From the NCBI RefSeq assembly GCF_003990185.1, contig NZ_RZHF01000004.1:62001-126000 (forward strand): a stretch of 64,000 bases of DNA. The letters run 5' to 3'. The DNA is from Vreelandella nanhaiensis. Lineage in GTDB: Bacteria; Pseudomonadota; Gammaproteobacteria; Pseudomonadales; Halomonadaceae. A program made the position numbers and the translations under genes. Positions 18,381 to 26,337 of the stretch are shown piece after piece. The notes below the pieces were generated by a model. The model did not search any database. It was not told the DNA's origin and was given only the letters and a program-made list of their open reading frames with translations. Position 1 is the stretch's first letter. Each line of letters opens with the position of its first letter.

Positions 18381-19838
18381 TTACATGCCAGGCGTGGGCG
18401 GCGCCCCAATATCCATGGCACGCTGATAACTGTTTTCACCGCCGTCGGGCAGGGTAAAACTGACCTGCTCGCCGGTTAGCCAAGCGTTGACTTCTTCAAT
18501 GGCCGGCACGTCGAGCAGGCCGGACTGCTGGCGCAGCGAGAGAAGGTTCACCACATAGTCATAACGGGCTTCTGCATAGTTGGCGATAGCGTTGTAGTAG
18601 TTCTGCTCGGCATTCAATACATCAACAATGTTACGAGTACCAACTTCATAGCCCGCCCGAGTGGCTTCAAGTGCACTCTGGGTGGATACGATGGCCTGCT
18701 GACGCGCTTCAACCGTTTCGACGTTGTTGCTTACCTGGGTATATAGCGAACGTACCTGCTGAATGGTGGTACGCCGCTGTGATTCAAACTCGTACTGGGT
18801 ACTTTCCAGCTGATAGGTGCCCTGACGAATGCTGGCACTGGTACTGCCGCCGGTATAGATAGGCAGATTGGCAGATATACCCACCTGGCTTGAGGCGTCA
18901 TACCCGCTAACGGCATCGATATCGTTATCGGCATGCTGGTAGTTGGCGAAAGCCTGGAAGGTGGGCAGGCGTCCAGCGCGGGCAATATCAACACCTACAC
19001 GGGAAATCTCGATACCTGCCTGCTGGGCAAGTACCTGCGGGTTACGCTCGATGGCCTGCTCAACCCAGTAGTCACGGTCAGTCGGCGAGGGTAAGGCAAC
19101 GGGCATATCGCCCAGGGAGTCGATATCGGCATACCGCTGGCCGGTCAACTGCTCAAGCACTTCAAAGGCAACCTGAAGGTTGCTCTCTGCCGCGATGCGA
19201 TCCGCTCGCGACTGGTCAAAGCTTGCCCGCGCCTCCTCCACTTCAGTGATCGCAATCAAGCCCACTTCAAACTGTTCGCTGGCCTGCTCTAACTGACGCC
19301 CAATGGCACGCTCTTGAGCCTGCCTGGCTTCCAGCACCTCGTTGGCCCGCAAAATATCGAAATAAGCGCTCGCCACATCAATTAGTAATTGCTGCTCTGT
19401 CGCCGCCAGCAAATACACCTGCTGGTCAATCTGGCGCTCGGTTTGGGTTACTTGCTGGCGCGTTACTTCGTTAAAAAGTATCTGAGTGGCTTCCAAGGTA
19501 AGCGACAGGCTGTTGTAGCGATCCTCACCACCGGCCCCCACGCCTGCACCGCTCCTCGTACCGGCTCCGGCTGACGACTGGCTTTCAAACTGCTCATGAT
19601 GTACCACGTTGCCTGACGCATTTACCTGCGGCAACAGCTCGCCGCGTGCCACATCCCTGGCAGCTTCCACGCTGGAATACTGGGCACGTGCAGAATTCAA
19701 TGAGGCATTGTTATTCAATGCATCGCGGGTAATGGTAACAAGGTCAGCCGCCTGGGCAGGCAGCACAACAGACGCGGTTAAAACTGCCAATAGCAAGGGT
19801 CGTAAAGGGGCATTGACTGCCCAGTGTGCCAGTCGCAT
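18381..19838 (-). CDS. tolC: TolC-family outer-membrane channel of the RND pump
   Basis: Outer-membrane exit duct of the tripartite pump, first gene of the operon. The start at 19838 gives a normal signal peptide (MRLAHWAVNAPLRP... to LPAQA) and a fair AGAGG site upstream. The longer frame to 19886 would add 16 residues in front of the signal. The mature part begins ADLVTITRDALNNNASLNSARAQY, typical of TolC. Two repeats of coiled-coil plus beta-strand are visible, the second around YDASSQVGISANLPIYTGG. The C-terminus ends QRAMDIGAPPTPGM. Having the channel gene first is less common than acrA-acrB-oprM and makes the three proteins one transcription unit. Confidence 0.92.
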   Translation of the reverse strand: MRLAHWAVNAPLRPLLLAVLTASVVLPAQAADLVTITRDALNNNASLNSARAQYSSVEAARDVARGELLPQVNASGNVVHHEQFESQSSAGAGTRSGAGVGAGGEDRYNSLSLTLEATQILFNEVTRQQVTQTERQIDQQVYLLAATEQQLLIDVASAYFDILRANEVLEARQAQERAIGRQLEQASEQFEVGLIAITEVEEARASFDQSRADRIAAESNLQVAFEVLEQLTGQRYADIDSLGDMPVALPSPTDRDYWVEQAIERNPQVLAQQAGIEISRVGVDIARAGRLPTFQAFANYQHADNDIDAVSGYDASSQVGISANLPIYTGGSTSASIRQGTYQLESTQYEFESQRRTTIQQVRSLYTQVSNNVETVEARQQAIVSTQSALEATRAGYEVGTRNIVDVLNAEQNYYNAIANYAEARYDYVVNLLSLRQQSGLLDVPAIEEVNAWLTGEQVSFTLPDGGENSYQRAMDIGAPPTPGM

Positions 19839-19900
19839 GGAAGTGCCTCTAGGTGTCAACGAAGGGTGGTACTGCAAGTAAGCCATTTATAAAGAATGGC

Positions 19901-19924
19901 ATTATAGTTACATTCATGTATGTA
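19901..19924 (-). promoter_or_regulatory. promoter -10 and AcrR-like operator of the efflux operon
   Basis: On the minus strand a perfect TATAAT (19901-19906) is preceded directly by TACATACATGAATGTA (19909-19924), a near-palindrome resembling the AcrR operator. A repressor bound here would block the spacer between -35 and -10. A second TGTATGTACACA (19949-19960) and the dyad GACTTGAAGTC (19930-19940) lie upstream. I see no good -35 hexamer, as expected for a promoter hidden by its operator. Confidence 0.6.
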
Positions 19925-19960
19925 TGCTAGACTTGAAGTCTGCCTAATTGTATGTACACA

Positions 19961-20482
19961 TCCTTGTCAAGTTATGCCCCCTTAACTTAGACCAAAGCAT
20001 GGTATTAGGCCGCTTTTTTGGTTCAAAATTATGTTATTTCATGCAATTTCATAAGCCATGCGTGGTTAACAACACGATAACCTCGTGTGAGTACCTTTTT
20101 AGCATGACGTCTAACGCTACCATGATAAGTCGCGTTGAAAAGCAATGAACGCTTGAGTAACCGATAGAACTTCGGCTGGCCGAGTTATCCCGAACAACGC
20201 TACCGACCAGCGATAGGGTTAACGGCTCACTGCGCTCAATCAGCCTGTAGATACACTCCGCCTTGGCGATTCACAGATAGTAAGTCCATTGTCTGCGCCT
20301 GCGTATCGGCAGACCCACACTACAAACCATTCTCCCAAAGCGGTCTTTTAGCGTGCAGCCAAGCGTCATGCAGGCTGAAATGGAGTGATCAATATGCACT
20401 CTAGTCAGCTCTTCCTGATGCACCAGCGCTAATAGGCACTATCCACTATTATGTCAGTGTGCCTTTTTCAGAGGAGAGAGCC
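19961..20482. other. long intergenic region without a recognisable gene
   Basis: About 520 bp between the efflux operon promoter and the NIF3-like gene. No open frame has a ribosome-binding site and a recognisable product. Translation of both strands gives only short, interrupted frames. It could hold a decayed gene or mobile-element remnant, but I could not identify one. The last 25 bp contain the AGAGGAGAGAG ribosome-binding region of the next gene. Confidence 0.5.
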
Positions 20483-20794
20483 ATGTATAAGCTAACGTTT
20501 TTTGTCCCTGTCGATGCTGCCGAAAGCGTTAAGGAAGCAGTGTTTGCAACCGGTGCTGGCCGCATGGGCAATTATGAGGCCTGCTGCTTTCAAACCCGTG
20601 GCACCGGTCAGTTCCGCCCGCTTGAGGGGGCCGACCCGCATATCGGCAAGGTAGGCACTCTTGAGCATGTGGAAGAAATCAAGGTGGAGCTTGTATGTGA
20701 TGATGACCACATTCATACCGCCATTGCGGCGCTAAAGCTTGCCCACCCCTATGAAGAAGTAGCTTACGATGCTTGGCAGCTAGCCGACCTTTAA
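20483..20794 (+). CDS. YqfO/NIF3-like C-terminal domain protein (CutA-like fold)
   Basis: A 103-residue protein that corresponds to the insertion domain of YqfO/NIF3 proteins, occurring here as a stand-alone protein. The signature parts are FVPVDAAESVKEAVFATGAGRMGNYE, CCFQTRGTGQFRPLEGADPHIG and the end AHPYEEVAYDAWQL. The start at 20483 has AGAGGAGAGAG just upstream; the frame extends further but without a signal. Its function is unknown; such domains are ferredoxin-like and form trimers. It ends 5 bp from the convergent NUDIX gene. Confidence 0.85.
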   Translation: MYKLTFFVPVDAAESVKEAVFATGAGRMGNYEACCFQTRGTGQFRPLEGADPHIGKVGTLEHVEEIKVELVCDDDHIHTAIAALKLAHPYEEVAYDAWQLADL

Positions 20795-20799
20795 TGTCT

Positions 20800-21357
20800 C
20801 TAAGCGCTTCCAAAATAGCGTTCACGGTCTTCCGGAGTGATGGTACTTGTGCGAAGCGGGAAGTGACCTTGTGGCCGGTCGTTATAGAAGTGGCGCAGCG
20901 TGCACTCGATAGTGGGAAAGGCCAGCGCATCCCAGGGAATTTCATGTTCGTCAAACAGGGCCACTTCCAGGCTTTCGACCCCGGCGCTAAAGCCGCCCGT
21001 AAGCTCTGCACGAAAAATCATGTACACCTGGTTGATATGCGGCAGGTCAATCAGGGTATAAAGGTCACCTAGCGTTACCTCGGCGTGGGCTTCTTCGCGG
21101 GTTTCCCGAATGGCGGCCTGCTGAGTGGTTTCAGCATTTTCCATATACCCGGCGGGCAGTGTCCAGTAGCCTTTGCGCGGGGAAATGGCACGCTTGCAAA
21201 GCAGTACTTTTGTGCCACTCACTGGCAGGGTACCGGCAACAATGCGCGGGTTTTGATAATGAATGGTGCTGCAGGCATCGCATAGATAACGTGGCCGGTC
21301 GTCGCCTTCAGGAATCGCAAAACGTACTTTTTCACCACATTGGCTGCAAAAATTCAT
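20800..21357 (-). CDS. zinc-ribbon NUDIX hydrolase
   Basis: A 185-residue NUDIX enzyme with an N-terminal four-cysteine zinc ribbon (Cys4, Cys7, Cys26, Cys29) followed by the hydrolase domain. The NUDIX box (70-92) is complete: GYMENAETTQQAAIRETREEA. Family members hydrolyse nucleoside diphosphates linked to another group (NADH, ADP-ribose, FAD and others). The zinc-ribbon arrangement recalls NudC, but the protein is shorter than NudC (257 residues) and the NudC SQPWPFP motif is absent, so it is not NudC. Divergent from the next NUDIX gene. Confidence 0.88.
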   Translation of the reverse strand: MNFCSQCGEKVRFAIPEGDDRPRYLCDACSTIHYQNPRIVAGTLPVSGTKVLLCKRAISPRKGYWTLPAGYMENAETTQQAAIRETREEAHAEVTLGDLYTLIDLPHINQVYMIFRAELTGGFSAGVESLEVALFDEHEIPWDALAFPTIECTLRHFYNDRPQGHFPLRTSTITPEDRERYFGSA

Positions 21358-21449
21358 GGCGTGTTCCTAGGGCTTAAGGCCAAGATGACCGCGTGCTTGA
21401 CGCGCGTTACCACGGCTGGGTAAAAAGAGACAAAGTGATTGGATACCCC

Positions 21450-22118
21450 ATGTTAGAGAATCTGCGTCAAAAGCTGCAACTGCTCTCCCCGAAACGGCTG
21501 GATCAGTTCAAGATGTCAGAAGCCGCCGTGCTGATCCCGGTGGTTGACCGCGTCTCGCCCACGCTCTTGTTTACGCGCCGGGCGAGCCACCTGAGCACCC
21601 ATAGCGGGCAGGTGGCCTTTCCTGGCGGAAAGCGTGAGCCGGAAGATAAAGATCTTTACGCCACGGCCCTACGTGAGGCCCAGGAAGAAATCGGACTGGA
21701 ACCTGCACTGGTTGAGCCGTTGGGCAGGTTATCGGATGTGATTTCACTGCATGGTCTGCGGGTGACGCCCTGGGTGGGCATCATTCCGCCCGACCTGCCG
21801 CTGGTTGCCGACCCCGGCGAACTGGACGCCATTTTTGAAGTGCCGCTTAGCCACTTTCTGGAAGACCGGCGTACGCATACCGATGTCATTACCGTTGACG
21901 GCGTTGCCCATTACGTGCCCAGCTACCATGTGGATGGTCATGTCATCTGGGGCCTTTCAGCGATGATGCTCGTCGAGTTACTGGCTGAAGGGTTTGGCAT
22001 GTCTATCGACCTTTTCCAGCAACCTCCCGGGGCGTTGCAGCACTATCCGGAGCGTAAAAGTCGGCTTCCTCAACAGCCTGATACGACTCAGGCAATACCT
22101 AAGAGCATACGTAAATGA
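21450..22118 (+). CDS. CoA pyrophosphatase, NUDIX family (NudL/YeaB type)
   Basis: Probable hydrolase of CoA or acyl-CoA to phosphopantetheine and 3',5'-ADP. The start at 21450 (222 residues) fits the family length; the frame continues upstream to 21393 without a better signal. The CoA-specific motif appears as LLFTRRASHLSTHSGQVAFPGGK and overlaps the NUDIX box GGKREPEDKDLYATALREAQEEIGL. The next gene starts inside its stop codon (ATGA), so the two are probably translated together. Confidence 0.88.
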   Translation: MLENLRQKLQLLSPKRLDQFKMSEAAVLIPVVDRVSPTLLFTRRASHLSTHSGQVAFPGGKREPEDKDLYATALREAQEEIGLEPALVEPLGRLSDVISLHGLRVTPWVGIIPPDLPLVADPGELDAIFEVPLSHFLEDRRTHTDVITVDGVAHYVPSYHVDGHVIWGLSAMMLVELLAEGFGMSIDLFQQPPGALQHYPERKSRLPQQPDTTQAIPKSIRK

Positions 22119-22783
22119 TGGCTTTTAACGCCTCTTCTTCACCGGTATTTACCCCAACCGCTCAAGTGGCCATTGTGGATGCCCTGGTTGAGCAAGGCTG
22201 GTATGTAGGCCAGAACGTTATCGATCATGAACTTTGCAAGGCTCTGCACCATGAACTCCTGCATATGGCAGAGCACGACGCGCTTGAAGAGGCGGGCATC
22301 GGACGTGGCCACCAACATCATCTGCGCAAGGACATCCGCGGTGATGCCATTCACTGGCTGGATCGTGAAAGCGAAGCCCAGCGCCACTACCTGAACGCCA
22401 TGAGCGAGCTCCAGCAGTCACTTAACCAGGCACTTTTTCTGGGCTTATTCGAGTACGAAGCGCATTTTGCCCACTATCCTGCAGGAGCCTTTTATCAGCG
22501 CCATCTGGACAGCTTTCGCGGCCGTGCTAACAGGGTCGTCTCTACCGTGTGTTACTTGAACCCTGACTGGCCTGCCGATGGCGGTGGTGAAATGGTGATC
22601 TATCATCCCGACGCCCCCCATCATGAGATCGATCGGGTGATTCCCGAAGCAGGTACTTTCGCCTGCTTTCTTTCGGAAACGATTCCCCATGAAGTGCTGC
22701 CAACCCATCGTTCAAGAGCCAGCATTGCCGGCTGGTTCAGGCGCAATGCCTCGCTAGGCGGCGTGCTGGACCCTGCGAGATAA
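22115..22783 (+). CDS. 2-oxoglutarate/Fe(II)-dependent oxygenase (prolyl-4-hydroxylase-like)
   Basis: A 222-residue member of the 2OG-Fe(II) oxygenase superfamily. Iron ligands are visible as HLDSF (His130, Asp132) and ETIPHEVLP (His192), with an Arg a few residues on for 2-oxoglutarate (RSRASIAGWFR). GGEMVIY is the conserved beta-strand between them. Small prolyl-4-hydroxylase-like proteins of this kind modify proteins or ribosomal factors, and the target here is unknown. Coupled to the NUDIX gene by a 4-bp overlap. Confidence 0.85.
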   Translation: MMAFNASSSPVFTPTAQVAIVDALVEQGWYVGQNVIDHELCKALHHELLHMAEHDALEEAGIGRGHQHHLRKDIRGDAIHWLDRESEAQRHYLNAMSELQQSLNQALFLGLFEYEAHFAHYPAGAFYQRHLDSFRGRANRVVSTVCYLNPDWPADGGGEMVIYHPDAPHHEIDRVIPEAGTFACFLSETIPHEVLPTHRSRASIAGWFRRNASLGGVLDPAR

Positions 22784-23208
22784 CAGCGGCTGGGCAAGGC
22801 CGATTTAAACAATACTTAGCATTTATTTATATCTATCTGCTTGTATAGAAAAAGGATTAATAATTTTTCAGCAAAAACATTGAAAACCTGATCACAGCAA
22901 CTACAGTAATAAGTGTCTCAGCGCAGAACAGCGCTTGACCGCGAAACTATCCCCGTAGTTATTCGCACAAAGTTAGAAAGTGGTAACACATTTAGGAGTA
23001 ATAGTCAGTTGAAAGCACGACAGGATGTTGTGTAAGGGTTGAAGCTTCAGGGAGTGATATTAATCACGAAGAAGCGTTACTAAATTTTAAACCGGCATGT
23101 AAGCCCATGTTTAAAGGTTAAGTAACAATCATATTTCATCTGCTATTAATTGAATTAGGTATCGACGTAAAACGTTACACCTACATACAAGTGCAAGGAG
23201 CATAAGTT
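22784..23208. other. 425-bp intergenic region with a dyad near its end
   Basis: No gene seen. A 7-bp inverted repeat TTTAAAC/GTTTAAA (23086-23092, 23109-23115) enclosing CATG repeats sits about 95 bp before the PRC-barrel gene and could be an operator. GGAG lies 7 nt upstream of that gene's ATG. Confidence 0.4.
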
Positions 23209-23694
23209 ATGAAAATGATCAAATCCGCTGTTATGGGTACTCTGATGGTTCCGGCTTTCGTACTGGCAGCAGGTACAGCATCAGCCGAGGAAAACACAGC
23301 TACAGCGACCACTACCGCTGAAGCGACCTACTTGACCACCGCTCCGGAAGGTACTTTTTACGCTGGCTCACTGACGGGCAACGATGTTCAAAGCTCCGTT
23401 GAAGATGATGACAACATCGGCACCATTAATGATTTGATTATTAATGAAGATGGCCAGATTCAAGCTGTTGTCATCGGCGTTGGCGGCTTCTTGGGTATGG
23501 GTGAGAAAGATGTGGCCATTGAATGGGATTCACTCGAACTGACTCACAACCAGGACAACAACGACTACGAAATTCGCGTTAACGCTTCTAGAGATGCACT
23601 TGAGGAGGCTGACGAGTTTGATCGTGACGAAAATAATGATATGAATACCACTAATGACACGAACACCACTAATAACACGAATACCAATAACTAA
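23209..23694 (+). CDS. exported PRC-barrel domain protein with Asn/Thr-rich tail
   Basis: A 161-residue secreted protein. Residues 1-26 are a Sec signal peptide ending ASAEE. Residues 40-135 form a PRC-barrel domain: FYAGSLTGNDVQSS, DDNIGTINDLIINEDGQIQAVVIGVGGFLGMGEKDVAIEWDSLEL. The last 25 residues are a low-complexity Asp/Asn/Thr tail (MNTTNDTNTTNNTNTNN) encoded by near-repeats. Exported PRC-barrel proteins are often stress-induced in proteobacteria, and their biochemical role is unclear. It is monocistronic, with a long upstream region and its own terminator. Confidence 0.85.
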   Translation: MKMIKSAVMGTLMVPAFVLAAGTASAEENTATATTTAEATYLTTAPEGTFYAGSLTGNDVQSSVEDDDNIGTINDLIINEDGQIQAVVIGVGGFLGMGEKDVAIEWDSLELTHNQDNNDYEIRVNASRDALEEADEFDRDENNDMNTTNDTNTTNNTNTNN

Positions 23695-23718
23695 TCAGTT
23701 ATTGTTAATCTCAAAAGG

Positions 23719-23743
23719 CCTTGGCTTTTGCCAAGGCTTTTTT
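23719..23743 (+). terminator. rho-independent terminator of the PRC-barrel gene
   Basis: A 7-bp stem CCTTGGC/GCCAAGG with a TTTT loop is followed by CTTTTTT. It lies 25 bp after the stop codon. Confidence 0.92.
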
Positions 23744-23820
23744 ATGCCTCCTTAATATAGGTATCAACATACAATATTAGCAATCAAGTTAATAGTCAGA
23801 TAAGCCAATTAAACCAGCCA

Positions 23821-23852
23821 AAATAAAGCGCCACGCAATATTACGTGGCGCT
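23821..23852 (-). terminator. terminator of osmC
   Basis: A perfect 9-bp stem AGCGCCACG/CGTGGCGCT (23827-23835, 23844-23852) with an 8-nt loop is followed on the minus strand by TTATTT. It lies 18 bp beyond the osmC stop. Confidence 0.8.
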
Positions 23853-23869
23853 ATTGAGTTGCTAAACCA

Positions 23870-24292
23870 TTATCCTTTTAGTTTAGCGGTCATGCTGATA
23901 TCGGCATTTAACACTTTTGAAACCGGGCAGTTGGCTTTGGCAGCTTCAGCGGCTTCTTGGAAGCTGGACTCATCAGCGCCATCGATTTCAGCGACTACAT
24001 CCAGATGAATTTTGGAAATACTGAACCCTTGAGAATCCTGTTTCAGGGTAACGCTTGCGCTAGTTTCAATGGAATTTGCAGTATAACCCTTGTCACCCAG
24101 AATCATTGACAGTGCCATTGAAAAGCAACTGGCATGTGCAGCACCTATGAGCTCTTCCGGGTTGGTGCCTTTTTCATCTTCAAAACGCTTTTTGAACGAG
24201 TAATGGGCATCCAGAACGCCACTCTCGGTTTTAACGGTACCTTGACCGTCTTTAAGTCCACCTTCCCAACGTGCGCTAGCTTTACGATCCAT
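23870..24292 (-). CDS. osmC: OsmC-family peroxiredoxin
   Basis: Thiol-dependent peroxidase that reduces organic hydroperoxides and H2O2 under osmotic or stationary-phase stress. It has 140 residues. The catalytic pair is Cys56 (AAHASCFSMA) and Cys122 (ANCPVSKVL). It starts with ASARWEGGLKDGQGTV, typical of OsmC rather than Ohr. Monocistronic with its own terminator. A paralogous Ohr protein is encoded at 28716. Confidence 0.93.
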   Translation of the reverse strand: MDRKASARWEGGLKDGQGTVKTESGVLDAHYSFKKRFEDEKGTNPEELIGAAHASCFSMALSMILGDKGYTANSIETSASVTLKQDSQGFSISKIHLDVVAEIDGADESSFQEAAEAAKANCPVSKVLNADISMTAKLKG

Positions 24293-24557
24293 GAGAACTC
24301 CTTGTGTACAGATAGCTACCAGCCAGCTTGATCAATGTGGTTCCTACCTGATCAACTGGGTTAAAGAGCCGCTTGTTGTTGAACAAGCCGACTGCCTTAT
24401 TCAGCGTAGCTGATTTTAAGCTGACTGCCGAACCCACCTCACCGGCTTTACCTCAACAAGCTGGGATATTATCTGAAAATGGCGGCTGGCTTTCCTCGTT
24501 GCGCGATCCCCCTTATGCTGGCTGAAAGGGTAAAAGATAAATTGCCAAGGACATCCA

Positions 24558-25463
24558 ATGTCAGCAGCCGATGCGCTACGCCTGATACTGCTCTCTACAC
24601 TGTGGGGGCTATCGTTTATTTTTATGCGCGTCGCAGCGCCCGAGTTTGGCGCTGTTCCTCTGGTGCTTATTCGTATGGGGGTCGGTGCGCTATTGCTGGT
24701 CCCGCTACTGCTAAGCCTTCACTATCTGCGCCTTATTTGGCAGCACAAAGGGCCATTGCTGTTTCTGGGGCTGGTCAATCACGTTCTTCCCTTTTCCCTG
24801 CTAGCACTCGCGACTACACGCTTGGAGGCGGGTTTTACATCGTTAATCAATGCGACAACGCCTATCTTCACAGCGTTACTGGGTGCCTTGTTTTTTGCAA
24901 CGCCAGTTCAGCGTCAACAATATATTGGATTGGCGCTTGCCTTGCTGGGCGTCTATGTTCTATCGGCCAATCGGCTGGACTTTGCCTTGGGAGGTGATGG
25001 CTGGTTTATTCTTGCCGTATTAGCGGCAACGTTTTGCTACGGCATTGCAGGCAATTACTCAAAAACACGCCTGAGCCATCTCCCAGTTCGGGTACTGGCG
25101 GCGGGCAGCAGTGCAATGTCAGCCCTTATGCTTCTGATTCCCGGCGTGTGGCTATGGCCCAGCGAGCCGATTAGCTCGCTTGCCTGGAGCAACGCATTGG
25201 CACTTGCAACACTCAGTACTACGCTTGCTTTCCTGCTCTACTTTGGCCTTTTAGCCAGCGCTGGCGCCACAGCCGCATCGACCGTTACCTTTCTGGTACC
25301 TGTGAGCGCACTCTTGTGGGGCTATCTGCTGCTTGGGGAAACCCTGAGCCTTCAGGTAATTGCTGGCATGATTATCACACTGCTGGGCACCGCTATTGCC
25401 ATCCAGCTACTGCGACTCAGGACTCGCGGCTCACCGCTACCAACGCGTCCCCCACACGAATAG
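24558..25463 (+). CDS. DMT-superfamily (EamA) transporter
   Basis: Inner-membrane carrier of 301 residues with ten predicted helices in two EamA repeats. The first repeat begins RLILLSTLWGLSFIFMRVAAPEFG and the second near residue 150 (GWFILAVLAATFCYG). Members export or import metabolites such as amino acids or nucleotides, and the substrate cannot be told. Its last 47 bp overlap the 3' end of the MOSC gene on the opposite strand, and the overlapping tail (RTRGSPLPTRPPHE) is hydrophilic. Confidence 0.88.
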   Translation: MSAADALRLILLSTLWGLSFIFMRVAAPEFGAVPLVLIRMGVGALLLVPLLLSLHYLRLIWQHKGPLLFLGLVNHVLPFSLLALATTRLEAGFTSLINATTPIFTALLGALFFATPVQRQQYIGLALALLGVYVLSANRLDFALGGDGWFILAVLAATFCYGIAGNYSKTRLSHLPVRVLAAGSSAMSALMLLIPGVWLWPSEPISSLAWSNALALATLSTTLAFLLYFGLLASAGATAASTVTFLVPVSALLWGYLLLGETLSLQVIAGMIITLLGTAIAIQLLRLRTRGSPLPTRPPHE

Positions 25464-26265
25464 TGCTCCCCTCCCCTATGTGAAGGGTCGCGTTTTGACC
25501 GAAATAGCCGCCTTTTAATGCGGGTTGGGTCTTTAGGTTAATCAAGGTTTTAAGCGGTTCTGCGGGCTCGCGCACTTCGGCGGTTTGTTGATCTACCGTG
25601 GTAATCTTGCAGCGCTTGCAGGGCTTACGCAGGGTGAATGTGAAGCCACCTGTTTTTGCCTGAAGCGTTTTCCAGTGATCTTCAGCCCAGGCGTCATTCG
25701 TCTCAACCACAATACTGGGCCGAAAACGGTCCATCGGCACTGGCTGGCTTCCACTCTTTTTTAAAGCGTCATTAAGCGCTTGCAAGGAGCCGGTTGAAGT
25801 AATCAGGAAAGGATACCCATCGGAGAAATGCGTATGGGCTTCTTCACCTTCAAGAAACGCATCTTCTACCGAACGTTTAAACTGGGTAGCAAAACGAACC
25901 AGGGTCAGCCCCTTCGCCTGCTCGCCGAGCGCGTCTTCAAGCCAGCGGGAAACCGCTTCGCTTTCAGGCCAGGCCTTACAGTGATCCTCCCAGACCTGAA
26001 CGATACGCAGGTTGCCCTCAGGCTCTTTAAGCGGTATGGAAATAGGCGCAACGTGGGGATGCGAGAGCACTAGCGCATCGGCGGTTAACGCCACCTCTAC
26101 CGTTGCCAGGGCGGGTAACTGGCGCTGCGTTACAAAGCGCTGCCGGGTATCAACCAACATCCACCGGCGGTCCCAGGCAAGCCCGGTCGATAGTAACTCG
26201 CCTTGCTGAAGGCTGATGCCTTTTAAAGATTTAACCGGGTAAATATTGAGCTGAACAACCTTCAC
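25417..26265 (-). CDS. MOSC-domain protein, YcbX-like
   Basis: Probable molybdenum-cofactor-dependent reductase of the YcbX group (reduces N-hydroxylated compounds in E. coli). The start is the GTG at 26265, with GAGG 6 nt upstream, giving 282 residues beginning MKVVQLNIYPVKSLKG, the family's standard N-terminus. The MOSC part holds RFRPSIVVE, and RKPCKRCKITTVDQ with the Moco-binding Cys. E. coli YcbX carries a C-terminal ferredoxin domain (369 residues); it is absent here, so electrons must come from another protein. It overlaps the DMT gene tail to tail. Confidence 0.88.
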   Translation of the reverse strand: MKVVQLNIYPVKSLKGISLQQGELLSTGLAWDRRWMLVDTRQRFVTQRQLPALATVEVALTADALVLSHPHVAPISIPLKEPEGNLRIVQVWEDHCKAWPESEAVSRWLEDALGEQAKGLTLVRFATQFKRSVEDAFLEGEEAHTHFSDGYPFLITSTGSLQALNDALKKSGSQPVPMDRFRPSIVVETNDAWAEDHWKTLQAKTGGFTFTLRKPCKRCKITTVDQQTAEVREPAEPLKTLINLKTQPALKGGYFGQNATLHIGEGSTIRVGDALVAVSRES

Positions 26266-26337
26266 GATAGCCTCGGCACAAACGAAATAGACCACTTTAG
26301 CCAGTTAGCGCGCTTATCGCTAGCCTCGTTTGGGAAG

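Noticed and set aside
19948..20148. 66-codon frame in the tolC upstream region
   Set aside because: No ribosome-binding site, no homology recognised, and it starts in the probable operator region.
20159..20400. Possible transposase or insertion-sequence remnant
   Set aside because: Translations gave only short interrupted pieces without a known transposase motif, and no terminal inverted repeats or target duplication were seen.
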